Below are positions 11,555-23,683 of a stretch of 64,000 bases of DNA, in pieces. Both the position numbers and the translations under genes were made by a program. Source of the DNA: Calcarisporiella thermophila CBS 279.70 (lineage: Eukaryota; Calcarisporiellomycota); contig NW_027192213.1 in NCBI RefSeq assembly GCF_041956535.1, forward strand, positions 115,111 to 179,110, given 5' to 3'. Position 1 is the first letter of the stretch, and every line of letters starts with the position of its first letter. The notes beneath the pieces were generated by a model. The model was given only the letters and a program-made list of their open reading frames with translations. It was not told where the DNA came from and made no database searches.

Positions 11555-12486
11555 TTTAGTAATGTAGGAAGATGAAGGAAACTATTATTTATTTTTAGCC
11601 AAGAGTTGGAGCCATACAAAGTAACCGAAATCCCTCCTTAGCTTCGCCCTGGAGATGGGGGCTCAAAGGCCCACTGATTGGTGAGCCGAATCTTTCTTCC
11701 ACTTGAGATAAAAGTAGTCGAGCCAATCAGTGATCTGTGGGGACATTTTCGGCCATGATGCGTTCTCGATGGAATCCTCATATTTGCCAAAGGGGTTATG
11801 TCTTATGTAGCCTATGCTCATGTCATTAGCTTTGAAAAATATAATGCCGCTCTGAATATTGAAGCTCCACCTCGTTCCTGTAAACTTATGAGGATTAGTC
11901 ACTGAAACGGATTCACATTCTCAACAGTCGAAAAATGTTCACCCTAGTGTGGCTTTGATGTGGGCATCCGATACACTTTCCACTCTCCCAGTATGCCTTT
12001 CTTATTCAAGGTGGAGCTGGCGCAAAATTGACGTGTTTAGTGGTCAGATTAACAACCTGTTTGTTTGGAAAAAATGGTTTTTATAACCAACTTGTCATGC
12101 TGTATTAGCAGTGCGTGATCTTTTTTGCAAACCCGACACTTGTGGCGGTGCAAACTTAGGGTGGAAATGGAAAATATCTGGTGAGCGATTTGATAAGCCA
12201 CGGTCTAGAGGGAAGAAGAGGATAAAAGAAGATAGTCAAGCGCATTGGCGCCTAATTAATTCAAAAATAGTCTGCCTACATGGACCATGTTGTTGGAGTC
12301 ATTATAATTGGTAATAATAAATATTAAGATATGTCCTTGGGGGAGTACATGTTGCTATTCATTCGATCTAAAGAGATGGCTCTAAAATTAAACCAGTCTC
12401 GGAATTCAAATCGTGACTTTGTTTTGAAATATCGAAACTAGCCTTTTCTGAATTTTTTATATCACGTCTCGTTTCGAGTCGCCGAC
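11555..12486. other. Intergenic region before the SET-domain gene
   Basis: Holds the upstream region of membrane copy B and of the SET gene. A 79-codon minus-strand frame at 11663-11902 begins near a possible splice acceptor and has plausible composition (IRHNPFGKYEDSIENASW), so it could be a last exon or gene relic. I cannot connect it to an upstream exon or name it. Confidence 0.35.
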
Positions 12487-14641
12487 ATGGAAAGGGAAGT
12501 AGAAGTGCTGTCCATTGATCCACAGTCATTGGCCGAATTTGAGACATGGTTGCGCGCCCATGGTGCCCATTTTCCCAAACTTGGTTTTCAAGGAGGTAAC
12601 TATTGTCATGCCCGCACATGCGGTACTTTGCCTGACCTCTTTGATTAATTTCAATGTGCTAAAAGACATCAGCAACATGGGCGGTGGAGTAGTTGCCACT
12701 TCATCCATAGATCCTAATGAGCCCCTTGCATCTGTCCCATTAAAACTCTGCATGACTCTGGCTAAAGCTTTCGAAGCCTACCCCTTTTTCCAATCCCTTT
12801 TTTCTCCCTCTCATCCCAAAGGCGTATCGCGTACCAGTATCCTCGCTGTCTATCTCGCGCTCGAATCATTGAACCCCTCTTCCTTCTATCGTCCATATTT
12901 GGATACTCTTCCGAGAAATTCATGGAACATGTCGCAGATGGCGGGTGCCGATTTGAAGTGGTGGTTTAAAGGAACCAACTTAGGAGAGGGCGTGGTCGAG
13001 GAGAGATTGGAGATATTGAGGCAGGATTTCAAGTGGATTTCTGAGATATTGGTGAAGGAGAACCTATGGGATCCGCGGCTTGAGTGGTATAAGGTTTTTT
13101 TTTTGGCGTCCCAATCGAGAAGTTCACTAAGGATAATTTACTATGGAAAGGGATTTGTTCTTGTGGGCCAACTTCATGGTGTCTTCGCGAGCTTTCCCGC
13201 AAAACGTGCTCTTTCCTGACGAAGGCTTGGGACCTAGCGAGATGATGGTGCCACTCCTAGGTAAGCGACAGCAAATGAGTAAGCTGTGCTGAATGGAAAA
13301 GAGCTCATTCATCCTTTCCACGTAATTAGATATGTTCAATCATAATTTTGGCCAAAAAATAATTTGGCAAGGCCGAGATGGAAACGTAGAATTTATATCC
13401 AATGATACCATTAAGGCTGGCGAGCAGGTATACAACAATTATGGTGGAAAGGTAATCTATTCACGATCGACTGATATTCGAGTATGGAGCTGCTTTGATG
13501 ACTGATATCTTCCCTCTCCGAACTAGTCCAACGAAGAACGTTAGTAACCCCGTTGTATAGTGTGTTGGGTGCTGGTTTTTCTAATTTAACGCGTCTTGCC
13601 TCTCATATAGTCCTTCTGGGGTATGGATTCTGTATCGAGGTAAGAGCCCTTGATTCGCTTAATTATATCTTGATCGGCCCTTGCTCCATGTCGATGTTTG
13701 TATTTCCTATAGGATAATCCGCTCGATTACGTCGCGGTTAAGCTCAATTTCTCTGGCCCAGCCGCCGCGAGTCAGCGCGATTCCATTCTGAAACGTCATG
13801 GCCTCCCCCTACGACACTTTCTCCGTCGCCAAGGAGACCTCCCGAGTGAGCTGCTTGCTTCCCTTCGTATCCTAGTGGCCAACGACATGGAACTGGCGAG
13901 CTCCGACATGAATATTGAATTTATCGGGCCCCGAAATGAGCTGGCCATGCTGTCCACACTCTCTGACCTATTGAAGCGAAAACTATTGGCCATCAGAAAC
14001 GGAGGCATAGATCTCCCCACGCCAACAAGCCGGTGGCAACATTATGCAAAGTGGTATCGTAGGGGACAGGAGCTGGTTCTGCTCCATTCCGTCGAGCAGC
14101 TTCAGCGCTTGCAACGCAAGGCGATGAAAGACTTGCGGGACATCGTTGGCGTTGATGAGCAGCAGGATCCTCTTTTGTGCATTTTGAATGGGATGAATGA
14201 GGATGCAGTATTCCGAAACACCGTCTTGCAGCTATTTGGGGATTCATGGAGCGAGCAGGAAGAGGTGTGCATGATGTTGCTCTTGATATGGGAGAGGAAG
14301 AAAAAGGCTTCGCTTTGGAGCGAATTCTTGATTGAGGCTGGGAAAGGATACGAGTGACTATCTCTCCACCTAAGAGCTCTCCCAAAAACTGCAATGCTCA
14401 TTGCCATCCTTGTCTTTTTACCTCCTTTAGGCGTTACGACGATCCAGACCTTCAGGAGATTTACGAAGATCTCGCCTCTGACTTGGAGCTGCTCTTCTCC
14501 ATGCCTGTTGCGTTTGCGGATTTCCAATGGGCTGCCAAGGTACTGGATGACTGTGGTGCGACGATTTCCATGCCAGGGGAGCCAGGAGCGCCTAGGTTTT
14601 GCATTGTCCCCCTGTCGCGGTCGAAACCCGCGGCCGGTTAG
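12487..14641 (+). CDS. SET-domain lysine methyltransferase of the Rubisco-LSMT / SETD3 / Rkm type
   Basis: Eight exons: 12487-12595, 12666-13086, 13151-13260, 13330-13451, 13527-13539, 13611-13639, 13713-14353, 14431-14641; total 551 residues in continuous frame. The N-terminal half has the split SET start (GGVVATSSIDPNEPLASVP), then DLFLWANFMVSSRAFP, the NH motif in DMFNHNFG, and YNNYGGKSNEELLLGYGFCIE, which carry the SAM-binding and catalytic elements of this class. The C-terminal half (PLDYVAVK onward) is the helical Rubisco-LSMT-type substrate-binding region. The class methylates ribosomal proteins, actin or other non-histone targets; the substrate here is unknown. The third exon join uses donor GTATAA at 13087, the only choice that gives the conserved LEWDLFLWA. 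Exon five is only 13 nt. Confidence 0.85.
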
Positions 14642-17600
14642 GGAACAAACGGCTTTTCCAAACCATTAGACATGTCTGAAACCTGCCTGTTCTTCTTTCC
14701 TCTTTAATATGGATATGAATAGAAAGTCTCGGACGAGACAGCAACCCATTTAGCTGTAAATGAATGTGTGGCAAACTTTCTTGGGAGATTTGCAAAGTGA
14801 GCGTCTGCTCATTTGGGTTTTCTCGCGGGCCAATCAGGCTTCGCAACCTGAATGCAGGCCATTTCGTCGTGGCTTGCTCTCACCATAAGGGGGGGGGAGA
14901 GGAGGACGCCTTAACCTTAAAAAAGGGCATTGGCTAAGGATGGAGGCCGGCTGCATTGCAGTTCCTGTGCTCGGCAAGCCAATTTGACTGTGAGCCTTCC
15001 CAGTTCTCTTCCTTTGATTAAAGGTCTCATCCGCACGCAGCTTATTCATTCATGCCATCTGATACATACTGCCGCCAGGACATCGACTCATCCTCTGGTT
15101 CAAGCAGACCAAGCAGGCATCGAATTGGGCCTAGCGTCCCCCCATCCAACCGGAAACCAATGCATCCGCATCCCACCCCACGGTGCGGCGTGGGAGGCGG
15201 TTTGATGGGACGGCGGCGCGAAACGGGAAAACAGAATAAGCTCCGAGGAGTGCTTTTGCACACACGCTCGGGCAAGAGTGGAGCCGAGGCTGAGGGATGC
15301 AGCCAACGCGCTGCGCGTGTGGAAACAGATAGCAGTGTGTTTCGATAGAGTTAATGGCCTGCGCTTTCCATTCAAACACGGCCAAATAGGAAACCATCCA
15401 TGCTAAAATCACTGTTTATTCTCTGTGGCGGACCGAGCGCATGGCGGATCAGGAGGGGAGGGGGGCAGCCACCCGGTACGCAGCACACATGAGGCCCCGT
15501 GGTTGGGAAGCCGGGCCAAGCAGAACCGGCAGCGGAGCTTTGGGCTAGGAGGAGTGGTTAGCTTCAGGCTCATACAGCATCGCAAAGGGAGAGCATACCG
15601 GAACCACTGCTTCTCGGTCGCGGCCGGCTCGTACTCTCGGCCATTGGCGGCGGGAGGAGGAGGGGAGGAGGACGAGGCCGGGCTTGGCTGGATGGCCGAG
15701 CAGGATCCATAGTGCTTGGGCTTTTCGCATCCACACTCGACGCAGAAGTAGGCGAGTTCTTGCTGGCGGTTCCCGAGCATTGCGACGAGGGCCCACAGGG
15801 GAACAGGAGCAGGAGCTCAAGTGATTGCGAACGTGTGAAACAGCTCCCCCCCCCCCCCTTCGCACCCCCTTTGTTTTGGCCTCCTCCTGCGACCCCCACC
15901 GATGGTCGATTTTGAAATGACACCAGTTGATCCTGCAAGAGCAATGGCAAGAGCCAGCATATGCATTGTGAGCTGACATCACCACGCATGGCGGGCGATC
16001 CTAAAGCGGGATAGCCAGCAGAACTCTAAAACCAGTATCCTCGAACAGTTCTAAAGAGAGCTTGCAACATAAGCTGAGCAGAAAATTCCATGGTGAAATC
16101 CCATCAATCATCTGCTGGAGAGTGTAAAACTGGATTTATAGAAAAAGGAATCGACCATAACACAGGTGTAAAACAGATGGAATATGCGAGAAGAAGGAAG
16201 AAGGAAATAAAGCACTAAAACAGTATCCTATAAGCAATGTTATCAGATAACCAAAAAGGGGAGTGAAAGAGGCCGAATAGGCTATTACAAGGAAAGACGT
16301 CAAAAGACACCGGAGCAGCAGGGAGGAGAGGGCAAGGGGCAGGGCAGAAGGCAGGTTAGGGAGAGGGGGGTATACACAGGTACAGACAGCATATGGTACA
16401 AGGGGAGATAGTTCAACCAAACGTCCGCCATCGGCATGCTTCTCTATGTGCGGGAAACTCGCCGCTACAGTATTGACATACCAAACGCTGGTACATGTAA
16501 TGACCGGGTCCGGCTATGCTGCATGGCCATTGCTTTCCGCAAGCACAGTACTGGCTGATTATCCAGGAGATTTCGGTGATGGGAGCCATCATGAGAGGAT
16601 TAATGTCGGCTGGGAATAAGAATTCCTCAGAGGAATAATTAAGGGGGGAGATGGGTGGAGGCTGGGGAGAAGAAGGAGAGGTGGACAGGGAGGATTTATA
16701 TATTTAATCGCCAAAGGAACGATTACCGAAGCAATCGAGTGGTGGGGATTCGTTTTTTTCCTATTGCCAAAAAAAAAATAGAAAAATAAAGCAGCTCTAA
16801 TTTTGCATCGGCTCCACTGAGCTTGCCCGGATCCCAGAGCAACTTGGGCGATTCTGGGGTCGGCCGTGGAGGGGGGGTGCAGAAACAGGTGGGTTCCCAA
16901 TGCGGGAGGTTAGCATCATGGCCCATTTTATTCGATCTGGAATCTGGGGTGTCGCAGCAGGTCGATTTCATGGACCTAATCCAGATCCCAAACAGGAATC
17001 GCATCCCACGACCAGCCAGCAGCTCGAACCTTCCTTCTTTGACACTTGTTTCGAGCCATTGCTGCGACGGTGGTCTTAGTCCAAACGGGTAGGCTAAGTT
17101 GCACTTGGCCGGGCGATTCTCTGCCGAGATGTTACCTTCTCCTACGGGCTGTAGGGTGGACGGCCGGCAAAACATGACCTGGTTCCCGTCTCCTTCCCCA
17201 TCTCGCCTCCCAACCAAGCATCAAGATAAGCTTCGGGTGGGGATTGCGTCATGGCCCCACCACCCAGCATGACAGAGACTACCGTGATCCGTATGGCCTG
17301 AGCATCCATGCAACTCAACCAGTGTTCAAGGTCACACTTTATGTGATAAATGACTGTCGCTCCATTTATGAAGTGTGGAAGCGTGCCGAGCTGCCTGCTG
17401 GGCTGCTCATGTGAATAAGACCATATCGACCAAGGACCAACTCAACGTGCGTTCACTCCTCTGCAATGAGGCCGCTGGCCAATTCTACTGAAAGCAAGGA
17501 GGATAGGTTAGGGAACTTGGCTCCTCTCTATGCATTTTCTCGCACTTTCGGTTGATCATACCAAAGATACCAAAGCAACCGAAACCTACCCTGTATCGAG

Positions 17601-17775
17601 TGGGGTAAGGGTACTGACTATTGGTTTTCCATCTACCCTCGCATACGAGAGACGAGCAGGAAATCGAAATTCCGGCGCATATAGAGTGGTATGAAGCGAC
17701 GTTTCGGGGGAGCTGTCCAACATGGCATTTGCTCTCAACGCCGAATTAGCTATTTTTTGAAAATGCTGCGCCTCA

Positions 17776-17800
17776 AGAAAATGCTGGAATTCTCGGGAGA
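17776..17800 (+). promoter_or_regulatory. Candidate heat shock element upstream of HSP70
   Basis: Five contiguous 5-bp units read aGAAa, aTGCt, gGAAt, tCTCg, gGAGa. Two match nGAAn exactly and the other three differ by one base from the alternating GAA/TTC pattern bound by HSF trimers. The block lies 32 bp before the TATA-like sequence and 150 bp before the start codon. Confidence 0.45.
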
Positions 17801-17832
17801 CTGGTGGCAATTTCGAGGGAGGCGATTTGAAA

Positions 17833-17841
17833 ATATATATA
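17833..17841 (+). promoter_or_regulatory. TATA box of HSP70
   Basis: ATATATATA lies 109 bp before the HSP70 start codon and just after the candidate heat shock element, a usual arrangement for a strongly inducible gene. Confidence 0.5.
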
Positions 17842-17949
17842 GGTCCTCGACACGCCCATTCTCGGAGGTTCGCAACATTTACATTCCTCAACTGTGAATA
17901 ATATCTTACCTTATACACGTCTGTACATAATACCTAATCACTACACACA

Positions 17950-19872
17950 ATGACAAAAGCAATTGGAATTGACTTGGGAACCACCTACTCATGCGTGGGC
18001 GTTTGGCAGAATGACCGGACCGAGATTATCGCCAATGACCAAGGGAACCGCACAACGCCCTCCTACGTTGCATTCACCGACTCCGAGCGCCTGATCGGCG
18101 ATGCGGCCAAGAACCAAGCAGCCATGAACCCGGAGAACACCGTATTCGATGCGAAGCGTCTGATCGGCCGTCGTTTCAACGATCCCGAGGTTCAATCCGA
18201 CATGAAGCACTGGCCATTCCGCGTCGTCGACCGGAAAGGCAAGCCCTACATCGAGGTCACCTTTAAAGGGGAGAAGAAACAGTTCACTCCCGAAGAGATC
18301 TCGGCCATGGTGCTCACCAAGATGAAGGAAACCGCCGAGGCCTATCTTGGTGGCAAGGTGACCAATGCCGTGGTGACGGTGCCCGCCTACTTTAACGATT
18401 CTCAGCGCCAAGCAACCAAGGACGCGGGCATGATCGCAGGACTCAACGTGATGCGTATCATCAACGAACCGACCGCTGCCGCCATCGCGTACGGGCTCGA
18501 CAAGAGGGCCAAGGGGGAGAAGAATGTGCTCATCTTCGACCTGGGGGGTGGCACCTTTGATGTGTCGCTGCTGACCATCGAGGAGGGCATCTTCGAGGTC
18601 AAGGCCACGGCCGGAGACACGCATCTGGGAGGAGAGGACTTCGATAACCGCCTGGTGAACCACTTTGTCCAGGAGTTCAAGCGCAAGTACAAGAAGGACA
18701 TCAGCACCAACGCTCGGGCCCTCCGTCGCTTGCGGATCGCGTGCGAGCGCGCTAAGCGAGCCCTCTCCTCGGCGACGCAGACCACGGTGGAGGTGGACTC
18801 GCTGTACGAAGGCATCGATTTCTACACCTCGATCACGCGGGCCCGCTTTGAAGAGCTGTGCGCCGACCTGTTCCGCACCACCCTCGAGCCCGTGGAGAAG
18901 GTGCTCCGCGACTCGAAGATTGACAAGTCGCAGGTCCATGAGATTGTGCTCGTGGGGGGGTCGACTCGCATCCCAAAGATCCAGAAAATGGTCTCCGACT
19001 TCTTCAACGGCAGAGAACCTTGCAAGTCCATCAACCCGGATGAGGCCGTGGCGTACGGGGCCGCCGTGCAGGCCGCCATTCTGTCCGGCGACACCTCGGA
19101 AAAGACTCAGGACTTGCTGCTGCTCGACGTCACCCCGCTCTCACTCGGTATAGAAACGGCGGGCGGCGTCATGACCAAGCTGATCAACCGCAACACCACG
19201 ATCCCCGTGAAGAAGTCGGAGATCTTCTCCACCTACGCCGACAACCAGCCCGGCGTGTTGATCCAGGTGTACGAGGGCGAGCGTGCGCGCACCCGGGACA
19301 ACAACCTCCTCGGCAAATTCGAGCTGACGGGGATTCCGCCTGCGCCGCGCGGCGTCCCCCAGATCGAGGTGACTTTTGATGTCGACGCCAACGGTATCAT
19401 GAACGTCTCGGCCGTGGACAAGACCACGGGGCGCTCGAACCAGATCACCATCACCAACGACAAGGGCCGGCTCTCGAAGGAGGAGATCGAGCGGATGGTC
19501 TCGGAGGCCGAGAAGTACAAGGCGGAGGACGAGGCCATGGCGGCGCGCATCCAAGCTAAGAACGGGCTCGAGTCCTATGCCTACAGCCTGCGCAACAATC
19601 TGCAGGACGAGAAGATCAAGGGCAAGATTCCGGACCAGGACAGAACGAAGCTGGAGAAGGCCATCGAGGACACCATCCACTGGCTCGACGGGAATCAGGA
19701 GGCCGAGCGCGATGAGTTCGAGGACAAGCAAAAGGAGCTGGAGAAGATTGCGAATCCCATCATGACTCGTATGTACTCCGGCGGCGGCGCTGCCCCAGGC
19801 GGATTCCCGGGCGCTCACGCGAATGGCGATGCCGGTGGTGACAAGGGGCCGACCATCGAAGAGGTCGACTAA
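17950..19872 (+). CDS. HSP70: Cytosolic heat shock protein 70 (Ssa/HSPA type)
   Basis: Single uninterrupted 640-residue reading frame, the normal length for cytosolic Hsp70, in a region where nearly every other gene has introns. ATPase-domain signatures [33 protein letters not shown] and [14 protein letters not shown] are present. The substrate-binding domain ([20 protein letters not shown]) and helical lid follow. The Gly-rich end closes with IEEVD, which binds TPR co-chaperones and marks the protein as cytosolic or nuclear. There is no signal or transit peptide. GC content and codon bias are far higher than in neighbouring genes, consistent with strong expression. Lack of introns suits expression when splicing is blocked by heat. 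Long antisense open frames across it are a by-product of this codon bias. Confidence 0.97.
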   Translation: MTKAIGIDLGTTYSCVGVWQNDRTEIIANDQGNRTTPSYVAFTDSERLIGDAAKNQAAMNPENTVFDAKRLIGRRFNDPEVQSDMKHWPFRVVDRKGKPYIEVTFKGEKKQFTPEEISAMVLTKMKETAEAYLGGKVTNAVVTVPAYFNDSQRQATKDAGMIAGLNVMRIINEPTAAAIAYGLDKRAKGEKNVLIFDLGGGTFDVSLLTIEEGIFEVKATAGDTHLGGEDFDNRLVNHFVQEFKRKYKKDISTNARALRRLRIACERAKRALSSATQTTVEVDSLYEGIDFYTSITRARFEELCADLFRTTLEPVEKVLRDSKIDKSQVHEIVLVGGSTRIPKIQKMVSDFFNGREPCKSINPDEAVAYGAAVQAAILSGDTSEKTQDLLLLDVTPLSLGIETAGGVMTKLINRNTTIPVKKSEIFSTYADNQPGVLIQVYEGERARTRDNNLLGKFELTGIPPAPRGVPQIEVTFDVDANGIMNVSAVDKTTGRSNQITITNDKGRLSKEEIERMVSEAEKYKAEDEAMAARIQAKNGLESYAYSLRNNLQDEKIKGKIPDQDRTKLEKAIEDTIHWLDGNQEAERDEFEDKQKELEKIANPIMTRMYSGGGAAPGGFPGAHANGDAGGDKGPTIEEVD

Positions 19873-20142
19873 GGGTCTCAATAGAGAGTAGAGGATATGG
19901 AACCCATCTCTTCCATCTTCCCCTGCTTTGTGTGCCAAAAAAACTAAATCTTTTGTTATACTATATCATCATCCATTCATCCATACTTGTCTCTTTTTAT
20001 CCATTTCCATGTACATAATCATCCTCTTATATAGTTCTTGTTGCTTATGGTATATAGCTTGTAGATATGATGATCGGACAAAGTGTATTGAAATAAAAAT
20101 ATAAATATTATAAATGCAAAAAAGAGCGAACCATCTTTATTT

Positions 20143-22160
20143 TCATCTAATCCCGACAAAGCAGAAGCACATCACCCTGTCTTCGCTTGTCATCATGAAA
20201 ATCAGAGTTGAAGTACCGTTGGCACTAACAAAAAAAAGTGTCCCAGGAGGGGTAAAGTTAGTCACGGAGAACGGAGCAATCCACGTTTTCTTTTGAGCCC
20301 TTACCTCACGATACCCTTTTGTTTCAAGGAGGTGTTTGACTTTGCCATCGCTTCGTGAGAGCAGCTCCTCAAAAATGACTAGGCGATGCGGCCACCAACG
20401 CTGCGGGTTCTCTCCGAGTCTTTGTTGTCCCCCCTTGACCTCTTTCCACTCGACGAGTCTTGTCCGTAGGAATTCGACCGGATCAGCATAGAACTGGTCA
20501 GCCTCGTCAAGATAGTGCGATGCTTTGTTGTGCGCCTCCAAGGGCGGTTCGCACGTCAAAAACCACATCGGAATGGGTTTGTGGAGCGATGCATAGAAGG
20601 GGGTCGAATGGCAAGGCATGAGAAATCCAACACTTTCGCCTGTTCCGGCGGCGTGCTCCCGGAGCTCATGCATGACATCAAGCACCCCGCGTTGGTGCCG
20701 CAAAGCCATGTAGAGCCCCATTGGAACCTGGGTGAGCACCAGTAGAACAATCCAGTATCGGCGATGTCTAGGATGGGAGAGGGAGAGCGACAGCCCGGCG
20801 AAGGCGAGAAGCGGAGGCAAAAGCGGGTGCACGAATCGGAATTCCTTGTGGGGAAGGACACTGTAGAGCACTACGGTGAATCCCACGAGGGCCACCATGA
20901 GTTTTGCCGCGCTTGTGCTGCGAGGATGGGGGGCAGAGCAAGCAAGACGAATGCCGTGCAACGCGGGAAATAGCAGGGTCAAACATAAGACGGGTACTCC
21001 CTGGGTTACATACCAATGCCACGAGTGTACTCCATAGAAAATGGAGATAGAGCGAAAGACATTCACCTCCAGGAAGTGGTAGGGCGTGAAGAGAATTTCG
21101 CCATAGAACAAATAGTCAATCCCAACGAGCATTGCGAGCGCAAAAAACCTATTTCAACGAATATGAGACCTGGTATGAGGGTGCAAAGAGGCAAATTGGG
21201 GCCAATTACATGATTATAGAAACGTTGAGAAGAATGGCCATGGTGTGGTGTCGGTGCCGGTGGAGGAGCTCGAGGCCCAAAAAACCCCACACCAGCGCAT
21301 TGGTTGGGCGGAGCATGCACGAGATGGCCGCCCAGAAAAGGGCCATCCGAAATCTGCTAAGGCATTGAGCAGAGTGTGAGGTATAAACCATGGTTTCTTC
21401 TGAAAAAGAAGGGGACATTTACTGCATCCTCAGCCCTGATTCCGAACTCCATGGCCAGTAAAAGAGGGCCAGCGCCGTGAAAATGGCTTCCATCGAGTTG
21501 GAGAGGGTACGCACGAGGTGGTAGAAATTAAACCAGGATATGACGGAGGAAAAGAGCTTTGTTCCAGAAAAGGGTTTCGCTCCGTGTTAGCAAGCGCAGC
21601 TCATCAAAGTTAGGATATAAAAGGATAGTTACGGTCCACCGGGCAGCATTTCTTCCGAAGAGAATATCCGCTAGCCGATATGTCGCGTATTCGCCTATTC
21701 CGGCCAATATCCCTTGCAAAATCTTTGGACCCAAGAACTGTAAACAAAGGCACATTAATAAAGTCCGGGCCATGATCATAAGCCAGTGTGTCTTCACTAC
21801 CAACAACTTCGTCTGGTCCAGCCGCAACACGTCCAATAATTTATATACTCCCGCAAACAGCAAAGGATGCGCGAAGCTCCTTATTTTCTCCCGCCATTCC
21901 CACGTCAAATAACCATAGCCAAAGACTACCCAATGGGCCACCTCCAAGCTCTGCCAATACTCATCTGGCACCGATTGCGTGCGTATCACGAGCGCATTGG
22001 CTACTCGAAAGACAATGAGCAGGAGGGGCAATCTATACGAAAGAAAAAATGGAGGAGCGACGAATTGCGATGCTTGTGAAGAGGATGAGGAGGTAGGCGA
22101 AGAAGGTGGTCTCGAAGACGGAGGGTTGGGCACTACAGCGCGATGCCTCAGCGAGGACAT
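20143..22160 (-). CDS. GPI10: GPI mannosyltransferase 3 (PIG-B / Gpi10)
   Basis: Dolichol-phosphate-mannose-dependent enzyme of the ER membrane that adds the third mannose to the GPI core (GT22 family). Exons 22160-21633, 21556-21423, 21353-21210 and 21148-20143 give 603 residues. The N-terminal luminal signature PDEYWQSLEVAHWVVFGYG is present, with the GT22 acidic residues, followed by YLTWEWREKIRS. Further matches are SWFNFYHLVRTLSNSMEA, CMLRPTNALVWGF, FYGVHSWHWYVTQGVPV, LPHKEFRFVHPLLP, HQRGVLDVMHELR, FLMPCHSTPFYASLHKP and SHYLDEADQFYADP, all as in human PIG-B. Many membrane helices are evident. The acceptor of exon three could be three bases upstream. Its neighbour encodes a GPI-anchored protein, but both share only strand, not an operon. 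Confidence 0.92.
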
Positions 22161-22430
22161 TCTAATGGGAAGCGTTGGCGGGATGGGGGTCGAATGCCGA
22201 ATCTTTGCAATTCACAGAACAGCAGTCACATAGCAATAGGTCAACTTTAATTTATTATAGTCAAAATATAGTGAATATTCTTTGAGAGCAGAAAAAAAAG
22301 TGGTACGAAACAGCTTAACAAATAGGAGAAGGTGAAACAAAAATTCTATCTGAGATAAATGAAGAGGGTCGATCTACCCCGACGTATGTTTATTTCGTCT
22401 ACTAGAGTTCATAGTATGGCCATCCGCCGT

Positions 22431-23265
22431 CTAAAGCAAGCATGCCAGAATCACGATAACCAAAAGCGAAGCACCCGCTCTGAGGGTGGTGGCGGAGCTT
22501 GTGGTCACGGACGCCGAGGGTTTAGCGCTTCCACTGGCCGAGGGTCCGAGAGGCGGGAATCCAGAGCCAGAGGCAGACGGGAATAGACCGCCCGTGGCGG
22601 CTGTCGAATTCGCGGCTGAGGAGGGGCCTGCGGCACTCGGAAGGCCGTTGACTCCAGTCGTGGGTTTGGCTCCAGGAAGCAGCGCAGTATTTGTTCCGGC
22701 AGTTCCAGTTGCAGCATTCCCAGGAAGCGGCTTGCCATTGGCATCGATCGTGAAGAAATGGCTGTAGCAGAGATTAGGTGCATTTCCGATTTCCAAGGCA
22801 TAGTCCGAGCCGGGGGGCAAGTCTACCATGGGAAAGGCAGGGGGGGATCAGTAAAAGAGTAGCAGGTAGAGCAGGCACCATGATTGAAAACTTACTGGCT
22901 GGGACGTTCCAAGTGAAAGTTTTCGCGTTGTTGTCAATGCTGGGATTGATGACGGCTACTTCTTGCATCGCAGATGCCAACCCCTTACGCAACTTAATGG
23001 TGACCTTTTGGGCGTTGCCTCCGGGAATCCTTTGTGGCGGAACACAAACACAAAATGATTAGATTTGCAAACCAAAACATCCTCTAGGATGTTGAAGATG
23101 CTACCAATTGATGACCCCCTTATCGCCCAATTTCCATGCTGTCCCGTCGACGGGGTTCGTGATGGAGGGACACTGAGGGGCGGGGGCGGCTGGAGGAACT
23201 TGGGCCGACGCAAGCTGGGCGAGGGCAAAGAGGGTGGCGGCCACTTTGAAAGCAGAGAACATCAT
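22431..23265 (-). CDS. Secreted GPI-anchored protein with Kre9/Knh1-like N-terminal domain
   Basis: Exons 23265-23105, 23029-22896 and 22822-22431 give 228 residues. A signal peptide (about residues 1-22, ending in LASA) is followed by the short Ig-like fold of the Kre9/Knh1 type: SITNPVDGTAWKLGDKGVINW, GNAQKVTIKLRKG, TFTWNVPA, then LPPGSDYALEIG and CYSHFFTI. A Ser/Thr/Ala/Gly/Pro-rich stalk of about 80 residues leads to a C-terminal hydrophobic tail (LLVIVILACLL) that fits a GPI-attachment signal. Proteins with this layout are common cell-surface or wall proteins in fungi; some affect beta-1,6-glucan. The specific role is unknown. The domain name is from memory of the family pattern. Confidence 0.82.
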
Positions 23266-23683
23266 AGCACTGATGAAGGAGCGGAAAAGAGCAAAACAAA
23301 AAGAAAGGCAAAAGCAGGGATGAAGAACAAGAACAAGAGCAAGAAGAGGGAAAGAGGATGCGTAGATTGCAGTAGAGAACTAAGGGATGAGATGGGAGCA
23401 AGGAAGCCAAGGGGAAAATCCGAGTACTTAATTATAGCAGATTAATCTGCATAAAAGAGACGCCGCCGCCCAATCAGGGCGGCCCAGGGGGAAGGTCGGT
23501 TTTACACAAGGGGACGATAATAAAGGCATTTAGGGAAAGGTTTCAGACAAGCGCCTGAAATGTTTATTAAACAAGTACTAGAGGCGAGAGGCGATGATGA
23601 AAGGGCGGGAGGGTGTGCATCTAGAGCAAGCAAATGGATCGGGACCCAAACCAGCGCTGATCGGATCAGTCTTGCCAGCGAGG
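23266..23683. other. Intergenic region between the Kre9-like gene and THOC3
   Basis: Upstream DNA of the Kre9-like gene and 3' flank of THOC3. The purine-rich plus-strand block 23270-23420 is likely leader or promoter. No gene seen. Confidence 0.4.

Larger units (their letters stand above)
14642..17949. other. GC-rich 3.3 kb stretch without a resolvable gene; HSP70 upstream region
   Basis: From about 14800 to 15990 the DNA is GC-rich with G and C homopolymers (14890-14898, 15846-15858). Several minus-strand frames are open, for example 15409-15780 (ending in an SPPxP-rich stretch), 15545-15985 and 16723-17217 (164 codons). They overlap in different frames and none shows a domain I recognise. 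Possible donors and acceptors exist, so a fast-evolving Ser/Pro-rich gene on the minus strand cannot be excluded. The last 300 bp hold the heat-shock and TATA elements of HSP70. Confidence 0.35.

Noticed and set aside
14642-17949. tRNA or other small RNA gene in the large spacer
   Set aside because: I looked for B-box-like GGTTCGA-type sequences here and in other spacers and found none with a matching acceptor stem; a covariance search would be decisive.
17989-19938. Long antisense frames across HSP70 (316 and 265 codons)
   Set aside because: They mirror the strongly biased codons of HSP70; no domain, no splice logic, and the sense gene is certain.
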